This document shows, in pieces, positions 1-9,010 of a stretch of DNA of 64,000 nt. The stretch is from Planctomycetota bacterium (GTDB lineage Bacteria; Planctomycetota; B15-G4), in the NCBI GenBank assembly GCA_029259745.1, contig JAJDEO010000063.1:248001-312000 (forward strand), given 5' to 3'. Positions within the stretch are counted from its first letter, which is position 1; every line of letters starts with the position of its first letter. The translations under genes and the position numbers were made by a program. The notes below the pieces were generated by a model. It saw only the letters and a program-made list of their open reading frames with translations. It searched no databases and had not been told where the DNA came from.

Positions 1-1
1 G

Positions 2-325
2 CTCATCGTCGGCGGGCACGACAAGGGCCTCGATCCGGCGCCGCTGATCGCCGCCGCGCGCCGCCACGGGGTCGTCGGGGTCGTCACGATCGGCGAGGAG
101 GGTCCGGCGCTGGCCGTGCTTGCTCGCCAGGCCGGGCTCGCGGTGCACGAAGCCGGCACCGTCGCCGCGGCCGTCGCGCACCTCGCCGGTCGGGCCGGTT
201 CGGGGCAAGCGGTGCTGCTCTCACCGGGCTACTCATCGCACGATCAGTTCCGCGACTTCACGGAGCGCGGCCGCCATTTCGCCGCGCTCGCGAGTCAGGT
301 CGCTGGCACGGCGCTCGGCGCCTGA
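2..325 (+). CDS. murD: UDP-N-acetylmuramoylalanine--D-glutamate ligase, C-terminal fragment
   Basis: The reading frame is open at the left window edge and stops at 325, so only about 107 C-terminal residues are visible. The text begins LIVGGHDKGLDPAPL, which matches the MurD C-terminal domain hallmark (GGxDKGxD). It later has VLLSPGYSSHDQFRDF, the equivalent of the family LLSPACASFDQF motif, followed by an ERG.HF tail. MurD is the cytoplasmic Mur ligase that adds D-glutamate to UDP-MurNAc-L-alanine in peptidoglycan synthesis. Catalytic and central domains lie outside the window. The next gene, mcsA, begins 40 bases downstream, which is not a usual division/cell-wall cluster neighbour. Identification rests on these two motifs and is fairly secure. 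Confidence 0.8.
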   Translation, partial: LIVGGHDKGLDPAPLIAAARRHGVVGVVTIGEEGPALAVLARQAGLAVHEAGTVAAAVAHLAGRAGSGQAVLLSPGYSSHDQFRDFTERGRHFAALASQVAGTALGA

Positions 326-365
326 TACAACGGGTCTTCACGCCCTCACCTCCCAGGCCTGTCCC

Positions 366-932
366 ATGGCGAAGTGCGACTTCTGCGACAACCCGGCCAC
401 GGTCCACATGACCGAGATCAAGGGCGGTGAGAAGACGCAGATGCACCTCTGCGAGTTCTGCGCGAAGCAGATGCACCCCGGCGATGGTGGGTCGGGGGGC
501 GTCCAGAAGGTGCTCGAAGGACTCGACCCGAAGTCGCTCGGCGGGCCGCCGCTGGCCGTGCGGCTGACCTGTCCCCAGTGCGGGATGACGTACGCCGAGT
601 TCAAGCAGCACGGGCGCTTCGGCTGCGCGAACGACTACGAGGTGTTCGGCGCCGAGCTCAAGCCGCTGTTCAAGCGCATCCACGGCTCGACGCGCTACTG
701 CGGCAAGACGCCCGATGGCGGCGCCGTCGACAACGAAGAGATCGAGCAGGCCGTGCGCGCCGTGCGTGCGAAGCTCGACCAGGCGATCCGCGAGGAGCGC
801 TACGAGGACGCGGCGCGCATGCGCGACGAGATTCGCGTGCTCGAGGCGGGCGAGGCCCAGGCCGACGTGGCCGACAACCCCGACCGCGACGAGGGCGACC
901 CAGCCGACCATCCTGCCGAGGGCGAGGCATGA
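366..932 (+). CDS. mcsA: McsA-like zinc-binding, UVR-motif activator of the arginine kinase
   Basis: 188 residues. Start ATG 366 was chosen because it gives the MAKCDFC N-terminus typical of the family; longer in-frame versions add an unrelated stretch. The first zinc knuckle is C4/C7...C29/C32. The second is C69/C72...C87, where the expected fourth cysteine position reads Asp (GCANDYEVF). A UVR (UvrB/UvrC) motif, KLDQAIREERYEDAARMRDEI, lies near residues 138-160. In Bacillus, McsA binds and activates McsB and links it to ClpC. Here mcsB follows with a 4-base ATGA overlap, so the two are probably translationally coupled, and clpC is next. No CtsR repressor gene is visible upstream. Confidence 0.88.
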   Translation: MAKCDFCDNPATVHMTEIKGGEKTQMHLCEFCAKQMHPGDGGSGGVQKVLEGLDPKSLGGPPLAVRLTCPQCGMTYAEFKQHGRFGCANDYEVFGAELKPLFKRIHGSTRYCGKTPDGGAVDNEEIEQAVRAVRAKLDQAIREERYEDAARMRDEIRVLEAGEAQADVADNPDRDEGDPADHPAEGEA

Positions 933-2026
933 GTGACGCCCCGCTCTTCGAGCCGCGCCCGCCCGACCTCCCCGGTCTGTGGATCAAGGACAGCGGCCCC
1001 GAGAACGACGTGGTCGTCTCGTCGCGGATGCGCCTGGCGCGCAACCTGCGCGGCTACCACTTCAAGCCGCGCCAGGAAGAAGACGAAGGCAAGCGCCTCA
1101 CCGAGCACCTGCACGGCGTGCTGTCCGGGCTCGACCACGACCTGCGCTGGTTCGACATGGAGGAGCTGTCGCCGACGCTGCGGCTCGTCCTCTTCGAGCG
1201 CCACCTCGTCAGCCGCGAGCACGTCGACGACGAGCGCCCGCGCGGGCTGGCCTACACCACCGACGGCACCGTCGGCGTGATGGTGAACGAGGAAGACCAC
1301 CTGCGCTTCCAGGTCTTCGCGCCGGGCCTGAACCTCGAGGCCATCTCCGAACGCATCGAGGCACTCGACAACGAGGTCGCCTCGCGCGTCGAGTATTCCT
1401 TCTCCGAGCAGTACGGCTACCTCACCAGCTGCCCCACGAATACGGGCACGGGCCTGCGCGTCAGCGTCATGCTGCATCTGCCGGCCCTGGCCTACCGCAC
1501 GTCGACGAGCAACGACGACGAGCCGGGCATCGTGAAGGTCAACAACGCGGCCCAGCAGCTCGGCCTCACCGTGCGCGGCATCCACGGCGAGTCGAGCAAG
1601 GCCGAGGGCGACTTCTTCCAGATCTCGAACCAGGTCACGCTCGGGCGCTCGCCCGATCAGGCCGTCGGCGATCTGCGCGACATGCTCGGCCAGGTCATCG
1701 AGTGGGAGCGCCAAGTGCGCCAGATCCTGCTCGAGGACGACCGGTTGTCGGTCGAGGACCTCGTGCTGCGGTCGTGGGCCGTGCTCCGACACGCGCGGCG
1801 GATCGCGTCCGAGGAGGCGCTTCAGCTGCTCAGTTCGGTGCGTCTGGGCGCCTGCCTGGGCCTGATCGACGGCGTGGGCGTCACGACGATCCACGACCTC
1901 ATGGTCTCGATGCTGCCCGGACACCTGCAGTTCCGCGACCGCGCGAAGCTCTCGCCGGACGAGCGTGACGCCATGCGCGCGACGCTCATCCGAAATGCAC
2001 TGGCCCATTCGGGCCCGACGTCCTGA
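929..2026 (+). CDS. mcsB: Protein-arginine kinase McsB (ATP:guanido phosphotransferase family)
   Basis: 365 residues, close to the usual 350-360 of McsB. It phosphorylates arginine side chains in proteins, marking them for ClpCP degradation. Visible family landmarks are SSRMRLARNL near residue 30, the NEEDH nucleotide/substrate motif near 117, the active-site region TSCPTNTGTGLRVSV near 165-180 with the reactive-cysteine position in CPTN, and the GDFFQISNQVTLG segment near 225. The ATG overlaps the mcsA stop (ATGA), which fixes the start. About 216 bases separate it from clpC, so clpC may also have its own promoter. Identification is secure; McsB function outside Firmicutes is inferred from the conserved neighbourhood. 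Confidence 0.93.
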   Translation: MSDAPLFEPRPPDLPGLWIKDSGPENDVVVSSRMRLARNLRGYHFKPRQEEDEGKRLTEHLHGVLSGLDHDLRWFDMEELSPTLRLVLFERHLVSREHVDDERPRGLAYTTDGTVGVMVNEEDHLRFQVFAPGLNLEAISERIEALDNEVASRVEYSFSEQYGYLTSCPTNTGTGLRVSVMLHLPALAYRTSTSNDDEPGIVKVNNAAQQLGLTVRGIHGESSKAEGDFFQISNQVTLGRSPDQAVGDLRDMLGQVIEWERQVRQILLEDDRLSVEDLVLRSWAVLRHARRIASEEALQLLSSVRLGACLGLIDGVGVTTIHDLMVSMLPGHLQFRDRAKLSPDERDAMRATLIRNALAHSGPTS

Positions 2027-2120
2027 ATCGGCCTTCACGAGCCGTTCTGTCAAGAAATTGAGCGCGCAACCCGAGTCGGGGTGGCGGCGGACCCCTTCCG
2101 AAATCCAGAATCGGGCCACG

Positions 2121-2129
2121 TGCTATAGC
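2121..2129 (+). promoter_or_regulatory. Possible extended -10 promoter element upstream of clpC
   Basis: The 216-base gap between mcsB and clpC contains TGCTATAGC, resembling an extended -10 element (TGnTATAAT), about 115 bases before the clpC ATG. No convincing -35 hexamer sits 17 bases upstream. No CIRCE inverted repeat or CtsR-type heptad repeat was found in the gap. Low-confidence site. Confidence 0.25.
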
Positions 2130-2242
2130 CAAGCTGCGGAAAGTCCGCGAAGGCACTTTCTCCACAGGCTACTCGGCATCGAAGCCCGATAAGGACGCTG
2201 ACCCGCCTCGTCCATCCTCGACGCCACCTCCGGGACGACCTC

Positions 2243-4765
2243 ATGTTCGACCGTTTCACCGACCGCGCCCGCAAGGTCATGAACCTCGCGAAGAGCGAGG
2301 CTCAACGACTCAATCACGAATACATCGGCACCGAGCACATCCTGCTCGGGCTCGTGCAGGAAGGCAGCGGCGTGGCCGCCAACGTCCTGCGCCAGATGGG
2401 CATCGACCTCAAGCGCATCCGCTCCGAGATCGAGAAGCTCGTCAAGGGCAGCGCCACGATGGTCCCGATGGGCAACCTCCCCTTCACGCCGCGTGCGAAG
2501 AAGGTGCTCGAGCTGTCGCTCGAGGAGGCCAGCCAGCTCGGCCACAACTACATCGGCACTGAGCATCTGTTGCTCGGCTTGATCAAGGAGAGCGAGGGCA
2601 TCGCCGCGCGCGTGCTCACGAACCTCGGGATCAAGCTCGAGGACGTGCGTGAAGAGGTGCTCGAGTTCCTCGGCGCCCCCGGTGGCGGTGGTGCCGGTGG
2701 CAGCGAAGAGGGCGAGGGCGAGGACGTCGGCGGTGTCGAGCCGGGTGAGGCTCAGCAGGGCCAACGCCAGGGCAAGGGCAAGACGCCGGCGCTCAACGCG
2801 TTCGGTCGCGACCTCACGAAGCTGGCGCGCGAGAACGCGCTCGACCCCGTGATCGGTCGTCGCAAGGAGATCGAGCGCGTCATCCAGATCCTTTCGCGCC
2901 GCACGAAGAACAACCCCGTGCTGCTCGGCGAAGCCGGCGTCGGCAAGACGGCGATCGTCGAAGGTCTCGCGCAGGACATCATCAACGAAGAGGTCCCCGA
3001 GATCCTCAAGGGCAAGCGCCTCGTCGTGCTCGACCTCGCGATGATGGTGGCTGGCACGAAGTATCGCGGCCAGTTCGAGGAGCGCATCAAGTCCGTGATG
3101 AACGAGGTGCGTCGCGCCAAGAACATCATGCTCTTCATCGACGAGCTGCACACGCTCGTCGGCGCCGGCGGTGCCGAGGGTGCGATCGACGCGAGCAACG
3201 TGCTCAAGCCGGCGCTCTCGCGCGGTGAGATCCAGTGCATCGGCGCGACGACGCTCAACGAGTACCGCAAGTACATCGAGAAGGACCCGGCCCTCGAGCG
3301 TCGCTTCCAGAGCGTCATCGTCGAGCCGCCGAGCCCGGACCAGACGTTCCTGATCCTCAAGGGTCTGCGCGAGCGCTACGAGAAGCACCACAACGTCAAG
3401 ATCACCGACGGCGCGCTGCGTCTCGCGGTCGACCTGTCCACGCGGTACATCACGAACCGCTTCCATCCGGACAAGGCCATCGACGTCATGGACGAGGCGG
3501 GCGCACGCGTGCGTCTCAAGGCCATGACCGCGCCGCCGGATCTCAAGGAACTCGAGATCGAGATCCACAAGCTCGACAAGGAGAAGGAAGAGTGCGTCGC
3601 TCAGCAGGACTTCGAGCGCGCCGCTTCGCTCCGTGATCGGGCCGACAAGTTGCGTCAGAAGCGCGACGATATCGAGAAGGAATGGAAGTCGAACAAGAAC
3701 GAGATCGACGGCACGGTGGATGAAGACGTCATCGCCGAGACGATCTCGAAGATGACGAACATTCCGCTGCAGCGCATGGATCGTGGTGAGGCCAAGCGCC
3801 TGCTCGCGATGGAAGGCGAGCTGCACGAAACCGTGATCAGCCAGGACGACGCGATCGTGGCGATCAGTCGCGCGGTGCGTCGCAGTCGCTCGGGTTTGAA
3901 GGACCCGCGGCGTCCGATGGGCTCGTTCCTGTTCCTCGGTCCGACCGGTGTCGGTAAGACGCACCTCGCCAAGCAGCTCGCGAAGTTCCTCTTCGGTGAC
4001 GAAGACGCGCTCATCCAGATCGACATGTCGGAGTACATGGAGAAGCACAACGCGAGTCGTCTCGTGGGTGCGCCTCCCGGATACGTCGGTTACGAAGAGG
4101 GCGGTCAGCTCACCGAGAAGATCCGTCGTCGTCCGTACGCGGTGGTGCTCTTCGACGAGATCGAGAAGGGTCACTCGGACTTCTACAACATGCTCCTCCA
4201 GATCATGGAGGAGGGACGTCTGACCGACTCGTTCGGTCGCGCGGTCGACTTCCGCAACGTGCTGCTCATCATGACGAGCAACATCGGCGCGAACATCATC
4301 AAGAACGAGACGGGCCTCGGCTTCGCTTCGCGCGATCCCGACAAGAACTTCGAGAACATGAAGCACAACCTCATGAACGAGGTGAACCGCTTCTTCCGTC
4401 CCGAGTTCCTGAACCGCCTCGACGACGTGATCGTGTTCAAGCCGTTGCGCAAGGAAGACCTCGTGCAGATCCTCGACATCGAGCTGCTCGGCATCCGCGC
4501 GCGTCTTGCTGAGCGCGGGCTCGAGATGGAGCTGTCCCAGGCGGCGCAGGAGTTCATCATCGAGAGCGGCACGAACCTCGACATGGGCGCGCGTCCGCTG
4601 CGTCGTGCAGTCGAACGTCACCTCGAGGATGCTCTGTCCGAGGAACTCCTCAGGGGCGACTTCGAAACGGCGCAGGTCATCATGGTCGACCACAAGGAAG
4701 GCGAGGAGTCCCTCATCTTCAAGCCGGTCGACGCACCGACCGAGCCGGCCGAAGTGACGAGCTGA
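2243..4765 (+). CDS. clpC: AAA+ ATPase ClpC, unfoldase of the ClpP protease
   Basis: 840 residues. Start ATG gives the classic MFDRFTDRARKVM N-terminus. Two Clp_N repeats occupy roughly residues 1-145 (each with a YIGTEHxLLGL motif), followed by a glycine-rich linker. AAA-1 has Walker A GEAGVGKT near residue 229 and Walker B LFIDELHT. A UVR motif lies near 444-480 between the two ATPase domains, which identifies ClpC rather than ClpA/ClpB. AAA-2 has Walker A GPTGVGKT near 565, and a ClpB-D2-like C-terminus follows. ClpC unfolds substrates, including McsB-phosphorylated ones, into ClpP; no clpP is in this window. Position after mcsA-mcsB supports a heat-shock/protein-quality module. Confidence 0.96.
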   Translation: MFDRFTDRARKVMNLAKSEAQRLNHEYIGTEHILLGLVQEGSGVAANVLRQMGIDLKRIRSEIEKLVKGSATMVPMGNLPFTPRAKKVLELSLEEASQLGHNYIGTEHLLLGLIKESEGIAARVLTNLGIKLEDVREEVLEFLGAPGGGGAGGSEEGEGEDVGGVEPGEAQQGQRQGKGKTPALNAFGRDLTKLARENALDPVIGRRKEIERVIQILSRRTKNNPVLLGEAGVGKTAIVEGLAQDIINEEVPEILKGKRLVVLDLAMMVAGTKYRGQFEERIKSVMNEVRRAKNIMLFIDELHTLVGAGGAEGAIDASNVLKPALSRGEIQCIGATTLNEYRKYIEKDPALERRFQSVIVEPPSPDQTFLILKGLRERYEKHHNVKITDGALRLAVDLSTRYITNRFHPDKAIDVMDEAGARVRLKAMTAPPDLKELEIEIHKLDKEKEECVAQQDFERAASLRDRADKLRQKRDDIEKEWKSNKNEIDGTVDEDVIAETISKMTNIPLQRMDRGEAKRLLAMEGELHETVISQDDAIVAISRAVRRSRSGLKDPRRPMGSFLFLGPTGVGKTHLAKQLAKFLFGDEDALIQIDMSEYMEKHNASRLVGAPPGYVGYEEGGQLTEKIRRRPYAVVLFDEIEKGHSDFYNMLLQIMEEGRLTDSFGRAVDFRNVLLIMTSNIGANIIKNETGLGFASRDPDKNFENMKHNLMNEVNRFFRPEFLNRLDDVIVFKPLRKEDLVQILDIELLGIRARLAERGLEMELSQAAQEFIIESGTNLDMGARPLRRAVERHLEDALSEELLRGDFETAQVIMVDHKEGEESLIFKPVDAPTEPAEVTS

Positions 4766-4798
4766 CGCCAAGACGCGTTCACGCGCAGTACAACCACG

Positions 4799-4836
4799 AA
4801 CCGCCCGCCGCGCGCACAGTCGCACGGCGGGCGGTT
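4799..4836. terminator. Bidirectional GC-rich terminator hairpin between clpC and the DUF2132 gene
   Basis: Perfect 12-bp inverted repeat: AACCGCCCGCCG at 4799-4810 and its complement at 4825-4836, with a 14-base loop. It lies 33 bases after the clpC stop on the plus strand and 22 bases after the stop of the minus-strand gene ending at 4859. A T-rich stretch (TCTGTGTTGTGT) follows on the plus side. It can serve both converging genes. Confidence 0.8.
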
Positions 4837-4858
4837 CTGTGTTGTGTGGGTGCGTCCG

Positions 4859-5077
4859 CTACTCGTGATCCGCGAGGTACAGCGCTTCGACCTTGCGGCG
4901 TGCCCAGTCGGTCTTGCGCAGGAACTTCAGCGTCGAGTTGATGCTCGGGTCGTTCGAGAAGCAGCGGATGTCGATCCGTGCTGCGAGATCCTCCCAGCCA
5001 CGACGCTCGACGAGATCGGTCACGATCGCTTTCAACGTGATGCCGTGCAGCGGGTTGTTGGCTTGGTCGTCGGGCAT
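4859..5077 (-). CDS. DUF2132 / VF530 family small protein
   Basis: 72 residues from the internal ATG at 5077, which gives the compact family start MPDDQANNPLHGITL. An upstream in-frame start at 5137 would add 20 unrelated residues. The body matches VF530-type proteins: PLHGITL, a GW-EDLAARI segment, CFSNDPSINSTLKFLRKT and a terminal W-RRKVE-LY. The family is structurally characterised as a small helical, possibly DNA-binding protein, but its role is unknown. It converges on clpC and shares its terminator; it diverges from the FG-GAP gene at 5261. Confidence 0.85.
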   Translation of the reverse strand: MPDDQANNPLHGITLKAIVTDLVERRGWEDLAARIDIRCFSNDPSINSTLKFLRKTDWARRKVEALYLADHE

Positions 5078-5260
5078 CGGGATGCTTCGAAAGGGAGAGT
5101 GCTGCGCGCTGATAGGCCTGACGCCCATGTCGAGCAAATCATCATCGCCGAGGAATCGTGCGCGAGCGCGAGCCCGTTGCCACGATTTGAGAGGGGGTCG
5201 CCGATGCGCCGAGCCCGGGGTACACTCCCGCGCGGGGAAGCCTCACTGCCGGATCACACC

Positions 5261-7264
5261 ATGCTTCGTTCTCTCCTCGCCTCGGCGATCGGTCTTGTCG
5301 TCGCGCCGTGTCTCGGCGCCCAGCAGTTCCTCTCGCAGACGCTGCCCGGGCCCGACGTCTGGAGCGAGTGCGCGATTCCGTTCGACGCGGATGAGGATGG
5401 CGATCTCGACGTGTTGATCCTCAATGCGCAGGGGTGGAACTCGCCGGGTGACTTTGACGCACCGAGCACCGCGCCCCTGCCGCCAACGCTGTTGCTCAAC
5501 GGTGGCAACGATGGCAACGACTTCCCGATCTGGACGGACGCGTCGGCGGCGATGCTGCCCGCGGGTCTCGTGTTCCATGCGAAGTGGGGTGTGGCCGGCG
5601 ACTTCGACGGCGACGGCCACACGGACGTGGCGATCGCGACGGCCTTCGGCGACCAGCAGCGACTGCTGCGCAAGGATCCGCTGAGCGGCACGTTCGTCGA
5701 TGTGACGGCCACAAACTTGCCGACGCTCGTGCTGAACAGTCAGTACGTCGCCGCGGGTGATCTTGATGACGACGGTGACCTCGACCTCGTGTTCACCGAC
5801 TCGGGTCCGCAGACGTTCGCGGCGCCGGGAGGTCAGGTGCGCTTGCTGCTCAACGATGGCGCGGGCGTGTTCGTTGACGCCTCGGCCCAGCTTGGTGCCG
5901 CCAACAAGATCGGCGCGCAGAACGCCAAGCTCGTCGACATTGACGGCGACCTCGACCTCGACATCTGTGTGGATGGCAAGTCGCCGGTCTCGCAGCTTTA
6001 TCGCAACGACGGTTCGGCGAACTTCACGCTCGACACAACGACGCTGCCGAGCTCCCCGCAGTCGAACGACGCGAATACCTACGAAACCGAGTACGGCGAT
6101 CTCGACGGGGACGGCGACTTCGACGCGATGCTCATGAACTTTGGTCAGGGCTTCCGGGACGCCGCGGTGCAGAACACGCTCGCGCAGAACGGCGTGCTCG
6201 AGTTCCGTCCGCCGTCGCTGGCCGCCATCGCGGGACCCAACGCGCACGACGAGAACGACTTCGCCTACTTCGATGCGGATGACGACGGTGACCTCGATGT
6301 CCTCGTGGGCGTGCTCAACTTCTCCGTCCTCGAGCCCTTGATACCCGAGAAGCTCTTGCTCAACAGCGGTACGTTCGGTGTTGGGTTCCTCACAGATGTC
6401 CCGGGTGCGTTCGACGTCGGCGTCGATGCGACACTCGACCTCGCGCTCGGTGACTTCAACGATGACGGCGCCTACGACCTCGTCTCCGTGCAAGGTGAGT
6501 TCCTGCCCTTCCGCAACGTGTTCCACAAGAACGTCGGCCCTGTCGACACGCAACCGCCGCGCATCCTGCGCATCACGCCTGGCTCGACGACGGTGCGCCT
6601 CGACGACGTCAACGCTGGCATTCCGCTGCGCGCGCTCATCACGGATGCAATTGTCGACGATGGCATCACGTACGCCATGGCGACGCTGACGCTCGAGGCC
6701 GACAAGTCCGGTGAGCTGACGTCGATGAACGTCGCGATGCCGCACGTCGGTGGCTACGTGCACCGCGCGGCCGGTGTGCCCGTGGCGACGTCGCAGGGCT
6801 TGGTCGGCGCCGATCTCACGTGGCGCGTCACGGCGTTCGACCCCGCCGGGCAATCGACGATCGCGGGCGACGAAACTGCGCGTATCTGTGGTGTCGAGAC
6901 GTACGGTGCAGCCGGGCCGTTGGTCGGGCTGGCGCTCTCGGCCGCGGTCGACGCCGTTCTCGGCGAAGCCTTCTCGATCGAACTCGCTGGCGGGACACCG
7001 TCGACGAGCGGCCTGCTCATCGTCGGCTTCGCGCGCTTCGATGCCCCGTTGCGCGGAGGCACATTGCTTGTAAACCCCACGGACGCGCTCTTCGTCCCGC
7101 TCGACCTCGATGGCTCGGGCGCGGCGATCTTGCCTGCCGTGATTCCGCCCGACGTCGAGTTCGCAGGCTTCGGCGCCATGCTCCAGTACGGCTCCTTCGA
7201 CGCCACGCAGTCGGGCGGGCTCGCGCTTTCGAACGGTCTTGAGTTCGTCATCTGCGAGAACTGA
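5261..7264 (+). CDS. Secreted FG-GAP/VCBS repeat protein with shared C-terminal module
   Basis: 667 residues. Start ATG 5261 was chosen because it opens a clear signal peptide (MLRSLLASAIGLVVAPCLGA, then QQF); longer in-frame starts would bury it. The body holds several FG-GAP/VCBS-like calcium-loop repeats such as DADEDGDLDVLI, DFDGDGHTDVAI, DLDDDGDLDLVF and DADDDGDLDVLV, as in integrin-type beta-propellers. A possible Ig-like segment follows near residues 430-540. The last ~110 residues (VGLALSAAVDAVL to the end) contain a GGTP...LLIVGFA...GGTLLV...SNGLEF pattern that recurs in other exported proteins of this window. Function unknown; extracellular binding or adhesion is plausible. Confidence 0.85.
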   Translation: MLRSLLASAIGLVVAPCLGAQQFLSQTLPGPDVWSECAIPFDADEDGDLDVLILNAQGWNSPGDFDAPSTAPLPPTLLLNGGNDGNDFPIWTDASAAMLPAGLVFHAKWGVAGDFDGDGHTDVAIATAFGDQQRLLRKDPLSGTFVDVTATNLPTLVLNSQYVAAGDLDDDGDLDLVFTDSGPQTFAAPGGQVRLLLNDGAGVFVDASAQLGAANKIGAQNAKLVDIDGDLDLDICVDGKSPVSQLYRNDGSANFTLDTTTLPSSPQSNDANTYETEYGDLDGDGDFDAMLMNFGQGFRDAAVQNTLAQNGVLEFRPPSLAAIAGPNAHDENDFAYFDADDDGDLDVLVGVLNFSVLEPLIPEKLLLNSGTFGVGFLTDVPGAFDVGVDATLDLALGDFNDDGAYDLVSVQGEFLPFRNVFHKNVGPVDTQPPRILRITPGSTTVRLDDVNAGIPLRALITDAIVDDGITYAMATLTLEADKSGELTSMNVAMPHVGGYVHRAAGVPVATSQGLVGADLTWRVTAFDPAGQSTIAGDETARICGVETYGAAGPLVGLALSAAVDAVLGEAFSIELAGGTPSTSGLLIVGFARFDAPLRGGTLLVNPTDALFVPLDLDGSGAAILPAVIPPDVEFAGFGAMLQYGSFDATQSGGLALSNGLEFVICEN

Positions 7265-7321
7265 CGCGCGAAGGCTCGCCGAACGCGTTTCTCGCGGGGG
7301 CGGCGCGGCTACATTACGGCC

Positions 7322-9004
7322 ATGACCCTCCGCCTGCTGCTCGTCCTCATCGCCCTGGCCGCCTTCATCGTCCCGCAGGACGCGACGGACGAGCCGACCG
7401 AGGCTCAACGTCGGTCGCGTTCGTACTGGATGTTCGAGGCGCCGCTGCCGTCGGCCGAGGAACTCGCCGCCGATCCGAGTGCGCACGAGGAGCTGCTGAG
7501 CGAGCACGGGCTCGTGCTCGACATCGAGAACGGCGTCGTGCGCGCGCGGGCCGGCGTCATCCACGACAAGATCTCGCTGACCTATCCGATCGAGTATCTG
7601 ATCGTCACCGACAAAGGACAGGTGCACGAGTCGATCTTCATGGTGCGTGCGCGGCCGCTGCTCGTGAACCGCTGCCTCGAGGCGATCGGCCTCGTCGCGG
7701 GCGCGGGCATGTCGTACGACTACACGAACGAGAACCGCACGGCGTGGGTGACACAGCCGGCGCACGGCGAACTCGTCGACATCATGATCGAGTGGATCGA
7801 CGACGACGGTCGACAGCAGGCCGTGCCGCTCGAAGACATGCTCATCGATCTCGCAAGTGGCGAGCCGCTCGAAGGACGCGGGTGGATCTACGTCGGCAGT
7901 CGCTGGGCGCAGATCCGGCGCGGACTCGAAGACGTCGAACGCTACTTGGCCGACATCGAGGGCAACCTTGCGGCGATCTACCTCGACGGGCGCGGCGCGT
8001 GTCTGTTCGAGCGCAACTCGATGCAGGGTGTCGACACGCCGTACACGCTGCACCCCGAGAAGGTCCCGCCGCGCGAGACGTCCGTCACGATCACGTTCCG
8101 CCCGACGGGCACGCGGGTTGATCCGGGCGAGGCGATCCCCGGCGGGATCGTGTTGGCCGGTGGGCCCGATGCGAAGCGCCACGACGAGCTCGAGCACGAG
8201 TACGACGCGAGCGCGGAATGGGACGGTGGTTCGTCGGCGCACGCCGTTGCTCTGGGCGCGGGCAGCGAGCTGCTCGTCGCGCGAGCCGACCGGATCGATG
8301 TCATCGACGGCACGTCGGGCGCGGTGTTGCGATCGCTCGACACGGGCGCCGACGCGATCCACGCGCTTGCGTATCGCGCGACCGAAGACGGCGGGGTCGT
8401 GTGGTGCGCGACGGCCGACTCGACGCGCGTCATGGCTGTCGACGCGATGACCGGGGCGGTGCTTTCGACGCTCACGCCGCCCAGCGACGGCTGGCGTCCC
8501 GCCGATGTCGCGGTGTCGGAAGACGGCGCGGTCTTCGTCAGCGATGGCGCGGCGGGGATCGTGCGCCGCTTCGACGCCCAGGGCGCCCAAGACCTGGCGA
8601 TCGGGGAGCCCGGCGATCGACTCGGCCAGTTCACCTCGCCGAGCGGACTCGTCATCGACACGCGCGGCCGCTACCCGCACCTGCTCGTCGCCGATCGTGA
8701 CGGCCGCATCCAGGCCTTCGACCTCGACGGGCGCTACCTCGCCGTCGTCGCGCGCCGCCTGCAGGAACCCGTGTCGCTGTCGATCCGCGGCCGCTTCCTC
8801 GCCGTGGCCGAGGCCGCCGGGCGCGTCACGATCCTCGACGAACTCGACCGCCCCGTGGCGACGATCGGCATGTCCGAAGAAGAAGGCGCGATCTCGTGCA
8901 CGGCGCCTCAGTCTGCGGCCTGGAACACGCGCGGCGACCTCTTCGTCGTCGACGGAACGACGCTGCGGCGTCTCGATCGCCGCGAGCCGCCGAGCGACCA
9001 CTGA
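7322..9004 (+). CDS. Exported YdjY-domain protein with C-terminal NHL-type beta-propeller
   Basis: 560 residues. The N-terminus MTLRLLLVLIALAAFIVPQ is a signal peptide. Residues ~60-260 resemble the YdjY domain: a hydrophobic strand region with EYLIVTDKGQVHESIFMVRARP followed by a LEAIGL helix. From ~300 onward there are NHL/SMP-30-like propeller blades, for example VAVSEDGAVFVSDGAAGIVRRFD, a GQFTSPSGLVID blade and HLLVADRDGRIQAFD. YdjY domains are common in planctomycetal exported proteins and have no established activity. The gene lies 57 bases after the FG-GAP gene on the same strand and converges on ppk2 with only 6 bases between stops. Confidence 0.72.
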   Translation: MTLRLLLVLIALAAFIVPQDATDEPTEAQRRSRSYWMFEAPLPSAEELAADPSAHEELLSEHGLVLDIENGVVRARAGVIHDKISLTYPIEYLIVTDKGQVHESIFMVRARPLLVNRCLEAIGLVAGAGMSYDYTNENRTAWVTQPAHGELVDIMIEWIDDDGRQQAVPLEDMLIDLASGEPLEGRGWIYVGSRWAQIRRGLEDVERYLADIEGNLAAIYLDGRGACLFERNSMQGVDTPYTLHPEKVPPRETSVTITFRPTGTRVDPGEAIPGGIVLAGGPDAKRHDELEHEYDASAEWDGGSSAHAVALGAGSELLVARADRIDVIDGTSGAVLRSLDTGADAIHALAYRATEDGGVVWCATADSTRVMAVDAMTGAVLSTLTPPSDGWRPADVAVSEDGAVFVSDGAAGIVRRFDAQGAQDLAIGEPGDRLGQFTSPSGLVIDTRGRYPHLLVADRDGRIQAFDLDGRYLAVVARRLQEPVSLSIRGRFLAVAEAAGRVTILDELDRPVATIGMSEEEGAISCTAPQSAAWNTRGDLFVVDGTTLRRLDRREPPSDH

Positions 9005-9010
9005 CGCCGC

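Noticed and set aside
2027..2242. CIRCE or CtsR operator before clpC
   Set aside because: No TTAGCACTC-N9-GAGTGCTAA repeat and no CtsR-type heptad repeat was found in the gap.
2123..4825. A 900-residue open frame on the minus strand opposite clpC
   Set aside because: It mirrors clpC in a GC-rich region and reads as repetitive Arg/Leu/Glu/Val text with no motif; the plus-strand frame is a certain gene.
5243..9001. A 1252-residue minus-strand open frame opposite the FG-GAP and YdjY genes
   Set aside because: Repetitive charged composition and complete overlap with two convincing exported-protein genes; a GC-driven shadow.
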